Origin: Lumbricus rubellus
Taxonomy: Eukaryota; Annelida; Clitellata; Crassiclitellata; Lumbricidae
Length of the DNA stretch: 64,000 nt
Assembly: GCA_945859605.1 (NCBI GenBank)
Contig: OX243828.1
Location: 26,433,949-26,497,948, forward strand
Reading direction: 5' to 3'
The position numbers were made by a program, and so were the translations under genes. Position 1 is the stretch's first letter, and each line of letters begins with the position of its first letter. The notes under the pieces were generated by a model. That model searched no databases and was not told where the DNA came from. It worked only from the letters and a program-made list of their open reading frames with translations. Shown one piece after another: positions 59,901 through 64,000 of this stretch.

Positions 59901-62900
59901 TTGCTCTATTACCTTTGGTTTTGACTATTACCTTGATTTGCTCTATTACCTTGATTTGCCTAAATTACCTTGATTTGCTCTATTACCTTTGGTTTTGACT
60001 ATTACCTTGATTTGCTCTATTACCTTGATTTGCCTAAATTACCTTGATTTGCTCTATTACCTTTGGTTTTGACTATTACCTTGATTTGCTCTATTACCTT
60101 GATTTGCCTAAATTACCTTGATTTGCTCTATTACCTTTGGTTTTGACTATTACCTTGATTTGCTCTATTACCTTGATTTGCTCTATTACCTCGATTTGGT
60201 CTATTACCTTGATTTGCTCTATTACCTTGATTTGTTCTATTACCGTAAATTGCCCATTACCTTGATTTGCTCTATTACCTTGATTTGGTAATGCAAATCT
60301 GAAGACGTGACTTTTGCCGAAGATGACCCTTGAACCTGTCTGAAGGACGATGCTCTGTGAGATCAAAGAACCGTTGACGTAGCAAAGCGCTCCTTCGCAT
60401 GGCGTCAATGTGACAGTCACTGAAACAACAATACCACAAGTGTCAACAATCACCAAACAACCAGACATATAAAACAGGACACATTAATTGTCTACATAGC
60501 TGAATAACATCCCTAAAAAGTTGCTTAATTCCGGCTACCTAACAATGCCAGAGAAGTGATAGAACCAGAAGTAATTTCAGACGAAAATAGGCAAAATCTC
60601 TAAATCAGCATCTTTCTTTCGTCTTTCTGGGTGCTACCTGCGCTATCACCTGAAAGATTCATGACAAAAACATTCAAGCATTAAAAGTTCTAATATCTTG
60701 TCTATCCAATAAAAGATTGCTCCTCAGTTGCTCTGACAACCTTCTTGGAAGGGGTTTAAGGCAATAGTAAACACTCTGGCACAAAGAGCTCACAGATACA
60801 GAATCACTTCCCACTAACCACGAAAAGGTCCACTCAACCTTCAACATGGCAGATTGCGTTGGTAAACTGTGTAGTAGGACGCTATGGACGCCCTGCAAAG
60901 CTGCCAACAGTTAAATTCGACCCCTGCAATAATTGTGATCATCCATTCATTGGGTCAGTTTAAAAAAATGAAGATTATTCTTCTTTTTTCACGAAATTCC
61001 ACAAAACTCAAAATTTCTCATTGGTCCTCAAACACCTGATAACAGCATCTTCCCGGCAACTAACTAACCGTGCCTCCGATTCGTAACTCTGTGTGACTTT
61101 GCAAGTGTTAAACAGGTTTGTAACAACAATAATCTAGTAACTAGTGGAAAACAACTTGCTTCCATCATTGTCGAAAGCACAGTGTTGGTCGAGTATGCGT
61201 GTTCCACTCAGCTGGATGTCTTGCCCGACCGATGAGTCAGGACGGCCGACGAGAGTTTTACCCTCTTTGATGTAGTAGAGCAGACATTCTGACATGAACG
61301 GGTCTTCGTTCAAATTGACCAGATGAGCAGTCTGTGATGGAAAAGAACAATGATTAAAGGTATCACATGGTACAATAAGATTGGTAAGCTACAACTAGAA
61401 TGGGTCCCGCTATCTGGAATGGCCTCCCACTAAACTTGCAACTTATGCCTAGGTTCAATTCACCTGCTTTTTATAAGTCGCTCAAATCCTATTTTGTTAG
61501 ATGTGACTGGGCTGGGAGCGCCTCTGAGTAGTTTCTTGAAGAGGCACTATATAAATTCTCGAAATGAATGAACGAAAGAGTATGTATACAGCTGAAAGGA
61601 TCAGTGTACCTACTGGTCTCTATATATAAAAACCTTTTAAAAGGTTCCTATATGGCAAGAAAAGGTTAAAGAAACATAAAATAATGTAAGGTGTGGATAA
61701 ATAAGCAGCAGAAGTCTTGAAAATAAACAGCTTTATGACCAGAAGAGTTGAAGAAGGTTTCTATAAGTATTGTGAAGCTGGAATGAGGATTGGCTTTGAA
61801 AAGGTGCTTACACATTTCGGTGAATAGACTCCCACGAGACTGCTGTCCTCTCTCAATGCTATTCCCATTTCAGCCAACATGGCTTCTCTGTAAAACACCA
61901 ACAAACCAATAAATATTTTTAGAATTTGGTTTTCAACATCAAACACCCTCACGTACTAACTAACCCGAACCCTTTAGCACAACAAGCTTCAAGTTTCATT
62001 AATCAGACAAGGTTTGTTTGTTTGTTTATGCACTTGTTATAGCGCCCCTTCAAGCTATCTCTACTCATAGGCGCTCCCAAATTCAGAGCGGACACTGCAT
62101 CAGAGTTTCACGACGAAGCGCTGAGCAATTGTGAGTGAAGGACTTGCCCAAGGTTCTTACGCGGCGAGGTGGATTCGAACCTCGAACCTTCCAGCTCCAA
62201 GACAACGACGCCACCACTACACCACCGCGCCCCACAAAGGTTATGTTGACAATTCATCCTTAAGGTTTTGTTGGCAATCCACCCTTAACAAATGACTCAG
62301 AGACACACGTGTTAGTGTACCTTTGCTTCCTAATCTCATCTGACTTGCGGATTTTCTCCTCCCACGTCTCGTTCAATTCCGATATCAGTTTCTCGGTCAT
62401 CTTTAATCGCTCGGCCGTGTCTTCATTCTGATCCATCGTTCCAGATGAGTGGCGCTTCTTATCTTCGTCTTCAATTAATAGTTTGTCAGCAGCGCAGGAA
62501 CTTGACTGTCCTATGAATAGAAACACAAAGAAACCATGGACAATATGAAAAAATGCTATTAGAATAATATAAAGTTATATTGTAAATGTAGCAAAAACAT
62601 TTTATACAGCATTATCAGTAGAGACCAACTTCTTGGGAGCTTTACAAGATCAATTCTCAGCACAAGTGCGAATAGTCGTGTACGAGACTGCACATAGAAA
62701 TTAATTGAATAAAGGCTTTGTAGATATGGAAACTTAAAATCTGCAGATTAAATGCACATTAGCAATTCAATTTGTAACGTTACAATTCAATTTGTAACGT
62801 TACAATTCAATTTGTAACGTTACAATTCAATTTGTAATGTTACAATTCAATTTGTAACGTTACAATTCAATTTGTAACTAGATGAGCCTCTTACATTACA

Positions 62901-63493
62901 TTGAATTAGAATCACCAAAAAGGTGCTGTGTTAAATACTTATCCATATTGCAAAGTTCGTCGGGCCAATGGTCAAAATTCACCACCAGTGCACAATAAAA
63001 GCCACCTGTGGACCCAGTGAATATATTTTCTGGATAAAGTCGCTATGATATGCCCAGATATAAATGACCAACACTGTTAAATACTAAAAAAGCACGGTAA
63101 AAACCGCCACACTTAAAATTCACCCACGAGGAAATAAACCCACTAAGCCCAGCTTAGTCCAGGACTTCAAAAGCGCAGCCGCTCCACTTGTTAGTAGTCA
63201 GCGGATCTCTCGCAAATGCAAATCAAGTTGCGTCAATCTCGTGAAAAGCGTTTCTCACCCACCCAACTAAATTAGCCGTCGATCGATTCTTTCGCAGATA
63301 AATTGCTTCTGCTCCTCTTCAATCCGATGAAAAGGAAGAAGATGAAGACTAACCGGCTTCCAGTTCAATGCCCTCGCTTCTCAGCAGCCTCCGCAACATC
63401 TCGACCTCTTCCTTGAGCTCACGAATCAGACGGGCATTCGGGTCTTCGTTTACGACTGCCTTACACAAAATCTGCTTCGCCCGATCTGCATAC
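34758..63493 (-). CDS. unc-104/KIF1A: kinesin-3 family motor (KIF1A/UNC-104-like), 29 exons, 5' end outside window
   Basis: Kinesin-3 motors carry synaptic-vesicle precursors and other cargo along microtubules toward plus ends. Twenty-nine exons listed separately join into one open frame of about 1,213 codons with every intron phase consistent. In order they encode the end of the motor/neck, a coiled-coil segment, FHA domain (exons 3-5), second coiled coil (7-9), the KIF1-type central region (10-14), the conserved DUF3694-type region (15-22), a less conserved linker (25-26) and a C-terminal PH domain (27-29) that in this family binds phosphoinositides on vesicles. The tail order and the PH domain separate it from KIF13/KIF16. 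The motor domain lies right of 63.5 kb and the last codons after IR (34758) were not found. Two introns are GC-AG. Numbering used here counts visible exons only. Confidence 0.97.
35504..35629 (-). CDS. unc-104/KIF1A: kinesin-3 visible exon 28 (PH domain, middle)
   Basis: Acceptor CGTTCAG|GTCGTG, donor GATTAT|GTAGTT. Encodes [20 protein letters not shown] then [20 protein letters not shown], matching [20 protein letters not shown]. Confidence 0.98.
36174..36389 (-). CDS. unc-104/KIF1A: kinesin-3 visible exon 27 (start of PH domain)
   Basis: Phase-0 acceptor GCTAAG|GGAAGA (a CAG 15 bases upstream would be out of phase), donor GGGTG|GTAAGA. Encodes [20 protein letters not shown] then [14 protein letters not shown], equal to VPEIEEIRVSPIVSKKGYLH and WVKRFV, the first strands of the PH domain. 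Confidence 0.94.
36524..36600 (+). repeat. interspersed repeat, copy 2
   Basis: GGTGCCAGTCACAGGCTTAC then AAAGGAGGAGGGTGATGTCA, a diverged copy of the repeat at 32965-33065. Confidence 0.55.
37387..37653 (-). CDS. unc-104/KIF1A: kinesin-3 visible exon 26 (variable linker)
   Basis: Acceptor TTTGCAG|ACGGAG, donor GTCAG|GTGAAT. Begins [14 protein letters not shown] (VEKTRHYLLLREKL in relatives), passes a hydrophilic, E/Q/K-rich stretch and ends [20 protein letters not shown], similar to the CL(R/K)LL block of KIF1 linkers. Confidence 0.93.
37845..37965 (+). mobile_element. CR1-like LINE / SINE tail fragment
   Basis: GAGTAGATTTCTTGAAGGTG followed by CTATATAAATTCTCGAAGTG AATGA is the shared LINE/SINE 3' tail, sense on the plus strand. 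A shorter scrap of the same tail lies at 41208-41235. Confidence 0.65.
38211..38285 (-). CDS. unc-104/KIF1A: kinesin-3 visible exon 25
   Basis: Acceptor ATTACAG|GGTTGG, donor CATG|GTCAGT. Encodes [25 protein letters not shown], matching [20 protein letters not shown]. Confidence 0.98.
38713..38783 (-). CDS. unc-104/KIF1A: kinesin-3 visible exon 24
   Basis: Acceptor TCAAAAG|GTTTGC, donor TGCAG|GTGAAG. Encodes [23 protein letters not shown] ([20 protein letters not shown] in relatives). Confidence 0.98.
38925..39045 (-). mobile_element. tRNA-derived SINE
   Basis: Minus strand TAGCCTGGTGGTTAGCATTC (A box) and TTTGGGGTTCAAATCCACGT (B box). Body matches neither the 25255 family nor clearly the main family. 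In the intron between exons 23 and 24. Confidence 0.65.
39159..39265 (-). CDS. unc-104/KIF1A: kinesin-3 visible exon 23
   Basis: Acceptor GTCATAG|ATCTCT, donor CCCAG|GTTAGC. Encodes [20 protein letters not shown] then [15 protein letters not shown], matching SIRNLFG...RVTGVYEL and ..GSPG. Confidence 0.95.
40452..40530 (-). CDS. unc-104/KIF1A: kinesin-3 visible exon 22
   Basis: Frame from exon 21 requires the acceptor GTGGAAG|ACTGCC (the better-looking ATACAG|GTGGAA at 40537 is out of frame); donor AATCT|GTAAGT. Encodes [25 protein letters not shown] (C.QPAV.TKDFCMVFYSRDA in relatives). Confidence 0.9.
40775..40975 (+). mobile_element. LINE 3' fragment
   Basis: Encodes [20 protein letters not shown] and a [21 protein letters not shown] end, the same C-terminus as the minus-strand LINE at 20445-21463, followed by a GAAGAA/ATAATAA tail. 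In a kinesin intron, opposite to the gene. Confidence 0.88.
41618..41736 (-). CDS. unc-104/KIF1A: kinesin-3 visible exon 21
   Basis: Acceptor TTTATAG|AATATA, donor GGCAG|GTGAAA. Encodes [20 protein letters not shown] then [19 protein letters not shown], nearly colinear with [20 protein letters not shown]. Confidence 0.98.
41813..42021. repeat. (ATC)n/(ACC)n trinucleotide microsatellite
   Basis: ATC-rich units, then about 110 bp of pure ACC, then ATC again. It generates poly-Thr, poly-Gly, poly-Asp and poly-Val frames that are not genes. In the kinesin intron between exons 21 and 20. Confidence 0.97.
42349..42606 (-). CDS. unc-104/KIF1A: kinesin-3 visible exon 20 (longest DUF3694-type block)
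   Basis: Acceptor ATGGCAG|GTACGT, donor GAGAG|GTTCGT. Encodes [20 protein letters not shown] then [34 protein letters not shown] and [25 protein letters not shown] and IRWKEVRELVVGRIR-type sequence are diagnostic for KIF1-like tails. Confidence 0.98.
42607..43203. other. intron with CAC/CCA-rich simple sequence
   Basis: Contains degenerate ACCACCA-rich stretches (about 42805-43065) and no other recognised feature. Confidence 0.7.
43204..43278 (-). CDS. unc-104/KIF1A: kinesin-3 visible exon 19
   Basis: Acceptor TTGCAG|TTCAGC, donor GGCGA|GTACGT. Encodes [18 protein letters not shown] (KYDLLVYFEICELEANG in relatives). Confidence 0.96.
43906..44001 (-). CDS. unc-104/KIF1A: kinesin-3 visible exon 18
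   Basis: Acceptor ATTTTAG|ATTTCT, donor CACAG|GTGGTT. Encodes [27 protein letters not shown], equal to the SRRHFP..MPLSKPVPATK block of KIF1. Confidence 0.95.
44585..44700 (-). CDS. unc-104/KIF1A: kinesin-3 visible exon 17
   Basis: Acceptor TTCATAG|TTTACA (needed for frame; the later ACAG is not), donor AAATC|GTGAGT. Encodes [20 protein letters not shown] then [12 protein letters not shown], matching ...SFIEYIK..PIVFEVFGHYQ.HPF. More diverged than its neighbours. Confidence 0.93.
44965..45200. repeat. minisatellite copying the exon-16 end and splice donor
   Basis: Alternating units of 36 and 44 bp form an 80-bp period: 45045-45080, 45081-45124, 45125-45160, 45161-45204, then the genuine exon end. 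On the minus strand each unit contains CTGCTTCTACCATGTTC, then AGAAT or AAAAT, and |GTAAGTACC, that is the coding end (CFYHVQN) plus donor. Two more degraded units lie at about 44965-45044. Four intact extra GTAAGT donors are present. Confidence 0.95.
45201..45291 (-). CDS. unc-104/KIF1A: kinesin-3 visible exon 16
   Basis: Acceptor CTTGTAG|ATTTCT, donor CAGAAT|GTAAGT. Encodes [20 protein letters not shown] then [10 protein letters not shown] (AFSTEPLKN.GRG..GFYHVQN in relatives). Its last 24 bases and donor are repeated in the minisatellite directly downstream. Confidence 0.98.
46148..46355 (-). CDS. unc-104/KIF1A: kinesin-3 visible exon 15
   Basis: Acceptor ATTTCAG|AGGACA, donor TTCAG|GTAACC. 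Begins with an acidic, Ser/Glu-rich variable part ([12 protein letters not shown]) and then [28 protein letters not shown], the start of the DUF3694-type conserved region (LGSTFTFRV..LQASG..YADIFCQF in relatives). Confidence 0.98.
46776..46968 (-). mobile_element. tRNA-derived SINE, decayed
   Basis: Tail complement TTATAAAGCACCTCTTACAG and TTCAGAGGCGCTCTCAG at the left, head complement CCACTACACCACTAAGCC at the right. Main SINE family, partly deleted in the core. Confidence 0.75.
47855..47946. repeat. (TG)n microsatellite
   Basis: Dinucleotide TG tract with few interruptions, within a longer TGT/ATG-rich zone from about 47590. Open frames of Cys/Val here are artefacts. Confidence 0.95.
48000..50759. 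other. intron sequence without recognised features
   Basis: A/T-rich part of the 5.4-kb kinesin intron between exons 14 and 15. The open frames in it (for example 48658-48876, 49454-49696) show no family motif, no consistent splice context and no repeat. Confidence 0.6.
50760..50885 (-). mobile_element. tRNA-derived SINE or tRNA-like fragment
   Basis: Minus strand GTGGTCGGTTGGTTAGAGCG and GAGTACGGGTTCAAGTCTTG resemble A and B boxes with the right spacing. No complementary acceptor stem is seen, so a functional tRNA is unlikely. Confidence 0.6.
51777..51895 (-). CDS. unc-104/KIF1A: kinesin-3 visible exon 14
   Basis: Acceptor TGTGTAG|AGCGGT, donor GACAG|GTAAAA. Encodes [20 protein letters not shown] then [19 protein letters not shown], equal to the AFVYL.NLLYPV..VHRVAIV block. 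The following intron is 5.4 kb. Confidence 0.98.
51986..52210 (+). mobile_element. tRNA-derived SINE
   Basis: Head GCTGTGGTGTATGGGTATG, B box GCGGGTTCGAATACACC, core GAGCAAGTCCCTCACTCGCA, tail GCGAGCACCTCTGAGTAG then CTATAACAAGTGC. Main SINE family. Confidence 0.87.
52423..52569 (-). CDS. unc-104/KIF1A: kinesin-3 visible exon 13
   Basis: Acceptor AATTTCAG|ACATCG, donor GCAAG|GTAACC. Encodes [20 protein letters not shown], a variable G/P/S stretch, then [16 protein letters not shown], the invariant [11 protein letters not shown] block of KIF1. Confidence 0.98.
52869..53029. mobile_element. 161-bp mariner-like MITE
   Basis: Ends TAGGGTGGACCAAAAAAGAC and inverse CAGGGTAGGCCAAAAAAGAC, with TA on each side. 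Internal ATATCTTGGCC, GAAATTTTACAGTCTTAAA resemble an arm of the foldback element at 22420-23399. Confidence 0.85.
53118..53290 (-). CDS. unc-104/KIF1A: kinesin-3 visible exon 12
   Basis: Acceptor CCATCAG|GTGCAG, donor CTTAG|GTTGGT. Encodes [20 protein letters not shown], then [20 protein letters not shown] and YWSLAKL, a long conserved KIF1 central block. Confidence 0.98.
53570..53916. mobile_element. hAT MITE, 347 bp
   Basis: Termini CAGTGGCGTAGCCATGCCCG and inverse CAGTGGCGTAGGCAGAAGCA, perfect 8-bp duplications TCCAGGCC (53562-53569, 53917-53924). Contains a (CATA)n/(AT)n stretch at 53750-53870. Inserted in the interspersed repeat also found at 32965 and 36524. Confidence 0.95.
54416..54484 (-). 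CDS. unc-104/KIF1A: kinesin-3 visible exon 11
   Basis: Acceptor ATCTTCAG|GATGAC, donor AAAAAG|GTTTGA. Encodes [23 protein letters not shown], matching [25 protein letters not shown] sequence of KIF1A/B. Confidence 0.98.
54966..55051 (-). CDS. unc-104/KIF1A: kinesin-3 visible exon 10 (WAFRKW block)
   Basis: Acceptor AATGTAG|ATGCAT, donor TGCGG|GTGAGT. Encodes [20 protein letters not shown] then YHQFTSLR, one of the most conserved tail blocks of KIF1. Confidence 0.97.
55589..55805 (+). mobile_element. tRNA-derived SINE
   Basis: Head CACAGTGGTGTAGGG, B box AGGTACGATTCCACC, core GGGCAAGTCCTTCACTCGCA, tail GGGAGCACCTCTAAGC. Main SINE family; sense to the plus strand, in a kinesin intron. Confidence 0.85.
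56029..56134 (-). CDS. unc-104/KIF1A: kinesin-3 visible exon 9 (coiled coil, acidic end)
   Basis: Acceptor CAAACAG|GACTAC, donor GATGAAG|GTATTT. Encodes [20 protein letters not shown], then the acidic [10 protein letters not shown] that precedes the [12 protein letters not shown] block in this family. Confidence 0.95.
56554..56626 (-). CDS. unc-104/KIF1A: kinesin-3 visible exon 8 (coiled coil)
   Basis: Acceptor TGTGAAG|ATTGAA. Encodes [24 protein letters not shown] in heptads. The frame into exon 9 requires the donor CGTCAG|GCAAGT, a second GC-AG intron; using GTAAAG four bases later would shift the frame. Confidence 0.93.
57026..57110 (-). CDS. unc-104/KIF1A: kinesin-3 visible exon 7 (EPVDW block)
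   Basis: Acceptor GTCTAG|TCGTTG, donor ATGAG|GTTTGC. Encodes [20 protein letters not shown] then LRKEMEM, nearly identical to the KIF1 consensus and the start of the second coiled coil. Confidence 0.97.
57184..58734. mobile_element. P-element-like transposon, 1551 bp
   Basis: Terminal inverted repeats TAGGGTGCTCC at both ends, 9-bp duplications CTCTTTCAT (57175-57183, 58735-58743). A subterminal inverted repeat GGTTAAGCCTTGCCA lies at 57293-57307 and, inverted, 58600-58614, about 109 and 120 bp from the ends. Same layout as 29055-31210 but different internal sequence. No transposase recognised. In the kinesin intron between exons 7 and 6. Confidence 0.78.
58745..58870 (-). mobile_element. 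tRNA-derived SINE, partial
   Basis: Minus strand: GGGACATGGTAGTCAACTGG (A-box-like), GGGTCTGGGTTCGAGACTCA (B box), then CCTTCACTCACTACTGCGCA, the core of the main SINE family. Its 3' part is lost at the border of the P-like element. Confidence 0.75.
59221..59259 (-). CDS. unc-104/KIF1A: kinesin-3 visible exon 6 (39-bp small exon)
   Basis: Acceptor TGTGTAG|CAAGAG, donor TGAAG|GTCAGA. Encodes [14 protein letters not shown] across junctions, equivalent to the short linker between FHA domain and EPVDW block in KIF1. In frame on both sides. Confidence 0.85.
59640..60278. repeat. minisatellite made of copies of the exon-5 splice donor
   Basis: About 640 bp starting at the first intron base after exon 5. 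On the minus strand the basic unit is about 18 bp, AAATCAAG|GTAATAGAGC, identical to the exon end plus donor. From 59737 to 60107 the CCTAAATTACC start recurs at exact 74-bp spacing (59737, 59811, 59885, 59959, 60033, 60107), so four subunits form a higher-order unit with very high identity between copies. Readthrough from exon 5 stays open to about 60094. Confidence 0.95.
60279..60419 (-). CDS. unc-104/KIF1A: kinesin-3 visible exon 5 (FHA domain, second part)
   Basis: Acceptor GTTTCAG|TGACTG, donor ATCAAG|GTAATA. Encodes [16 protein letters not shown], then [19 protein letters not shown], the conserved FHA end of KIF1 (CEGA..YVNG and GKSHVFRF). The donor region is the seed of the minisatellite at 59640-60278. 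Confidence 0.97.
61160..61331 (-). CDS. unc-104/KIF1A: kinesin-3 visible exon 4 (FHA domain, first part)
   Basis: Acceptor ATCACAG|ACTGCT. Encodes [31 protein letters not shown] and [16 protein letters not shown] strands with the glycine-arginine of the phosphothreonine-binding loop (VGR) and the histidine of Q/EHC. The frame requires the donor GGAA|GCAAGT, a GC-AG intron; the nearby GTTGTT would put exon 5 out of frame. Confidence 0.95.
61400..61575 (+). mobile_element. CR1-like LINE 3' end
   Basis: Reads [24 protein letters not shown], then [10 protein letters not shown], followed by GGGAGCGCCTCTGAGTAGTT, TCTTGAAGAGGCACTATATA and AATGAATGAACG tail. This is the same 3' end as 19200-19435 but with the GGGAGCGCC block intact. 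Confidence 0.9.
61812..61887 (-). CDS. unc-104/KIF1A: kinesin-3 visible exon 3
   Basis: Acceptor TTACAG|AGAAGC, donor AATGT|GTAAGC. Encodes [20 protein letters not shown] then YSPKC, matching the EMG(V/I)A(I/M)RED signature before the FHA domain of KIF1 proteins. Confidence 0.97.
62017..62234 (-). mobile_element. tRNA-derived SINE, full length
   Basis: Most complete copy. Minus strand: GGGGCGCGGTGGTGTAGTGG (A box), GAGGTTCGAATCCACCTCGC (B box), CTTGGGCAAGTCCTTCACTC core, GGGAGCGCCTATGAGTAGAG, GCTTGAAGGGGCGCTATAAC tail and (CAAA)n end. Short duplication AAGGTT on both sides. In the intron between exons 3 and 2, same strand as the gene. Confidence 0.93.
62321..62510 (-). CDS. unc-104/KIF1A: kinesin-3 visible exon 2 (neck coiled coil)
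   Basis: Acceptor TTCATAG|GACAGT, donor CAAAG|GTACAC. Encodes a variable acidic stretch ([14 protein letters not shown]) followed by the conserved [20 protein letters not shown] (coiled coil) and [10 protein letters not shown]. Confidence 0.95.
62763..62877. repeat. 20-bp tandem repeat, about 6 copies
   Basis: Units of CAATTCAATTTGTAACGTTA, nearly perfect, each with the palindrome TAACGTTA. In the intron between exons 2 and 1. Confidence 0.97.
63354..63493 (-). CDS. unc-104/KIF1A: kinesin-3 visible exon 1 (end of motor, neck)
   Basis: Acceptor CTGAAG|GTATGC, donor GCCG|GTTAGT. Encodes [20 protein letters not shown] then [28 protein letters not shown] is the last helix of the kinesin-3 motor and NEDPNA..IRELKEE the neck. 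The exon starts with the last base of a split codon, so more motor exons must lie to the right. Confidence 0.96.
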
Positions 63494-63697
63494 CTTCAGA
63501 TAAAAAAGCCAATCATTCAAGCGAACAAAAATCACAGAAGAAAACATAAGTCAGCGAACAAAAAACTACCTGCGAGCATCTGGCTTCATTGTGCATGTAG
63601 TAATTGTTGGAATCTACTTATTGGATTCATGAAATACGTGTAGGTCTTCAAACTAGTCTTATTGAATTCATTCATTATTAGAATTCATTCATTCATT

Positions 63698-63900
63698 ATT
63701 AGAATTTATATAGCGCCTCTTCAAGAAACTACTCAGAGGCGCTCCCAGCCCAGCCACGACTAAAGAAAAAAGATTTAAGGGACTTGAGAAATAAAGATTG
63801 ACTGGTCAGGTGGAGGAGATGGAGGTTTGGGGGAGGTCATTCCAGATTGACGGCCCCACAACCGAGAAGGCTCGGCGCTGTCTGGTAGCTAAGTCAACAA
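63698..63900 (-). mobile_element. CR1-like LINE 3' end
   Basis: Minus strand reads RQRRAFSVVGPSIWNDLP after frame correction, then FKSLKSFFFSRGWAG-like, GGGAGCGCCTCTGAGTAGTT and TCTTGAAGAGGCGCTATATA. Direct repeat CATTCATTATTAGAATT next to the tail. Confidence 0.85.
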
Positions 63901-64000
63901 CCATGACAACAAAGCCAAATAGAAATGAATACAGAGCTGTCTTCTAGCAATACCTATACGCCAGGTGCAATACAATACGGATACACATAACAGTAATGTA

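Noticed and set aside
59646..60285. Regular repeats considered as a CRISPR array
   Set aside because: Units are directly contiguous with no unique spacers, and the DNA is animal nuclear DNA; it is a minisatellite.
61150..61159. GT donor (GTTGTT) for kinesin exon 4, and GTAAAG for exon 8 near 56544-56549
   Set aside because: Both would shift the frame in the following exon; the GC donors just upstream keep it.

Overview
This is eukaryotic, animal nuclear DNA. Two intron-rich animal genes converge tail to tail in a background full of transposons. A kinesin-3 gene and an EGF-receptor-type ectodomain place it in Metazoa. The moderate divergence from vertebrate versions, the RTE-like and CR1-like LINEs, the tRNA-derived SINEs and the many hAT elements suggest an invertebrate, perhaps marine; the species cannot be named from this sequence. 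Prokaryotic features (operons, ribosome binding sites, CRISPR) do not apply, and most open frames here are transposon relics or simple-sequence artefacts.

Left part (1-25 kb, + strand gene). Three exons of an EGFR/ErbB-like receptor ectodomain (8543-8695, 21980-22182, 24568-24812) splice in frame: the second half of a receptor L domain followed by a furin-like cysteine-rich module. The frame then meets a stop with no membrane segment or kinase. Its 13.3-kb first visible intron is a stack of nested elements: a LINE at 8754-10540; an old RTE-like LINE (from about 13236 to 19838) split by a foldback element, a hAT MITE and a CR1-like LINE; and a minus-strand LINE at 20445-21463. Upstream (1-8.5 kb) are a CR1-like LINE broken by two TIR elements, two hAT elements with perfect 8-bp target duplications (one with a collapsed transposase gene), and two copies of an unclassified repeat, one ending directly before the first receptor exon.

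Middle (25-34 kb). No gene recognised. It holds a SINE, a 429-bp TIR element, a hAT MITE, and a 2.5-kb element with arms of (GGACAAAACCCCCC)n and tetranucleotide microsatellite. Nested in the latter is a 2.2-kb element laid out like a P element. Several short tandem arrays follow.

Right part (34.7-63.5 kb, - strand gene). A kinesin-3 motor gene (KIF1A/unc-104 family) is present as 29 exons that join into one continuous frame of about 1,213 codons, from the end of the motor domain through the FHA, coiled-coil and kinesin-associated regions to the C-terminal PH domain. Every junction keeps phase. Two introns use GC-AG splice sites, and at two exons the 5' splice site has been copied into an adjoining minisatellite. 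The motor domain lies beyond the right edge and the last few codons were not found. Introns carry SINEs, LINE 3' ends, MITEs and a second P-like element.

The strongest leads are the splice-donor-derived minisatellites, the GC-AG introns, the P-element-like pair with matching subterminal repeats but different sequence, the microsatellite-carrying TIR element, and the shared 3' tail of the SINE family and the CR1-like LINE.
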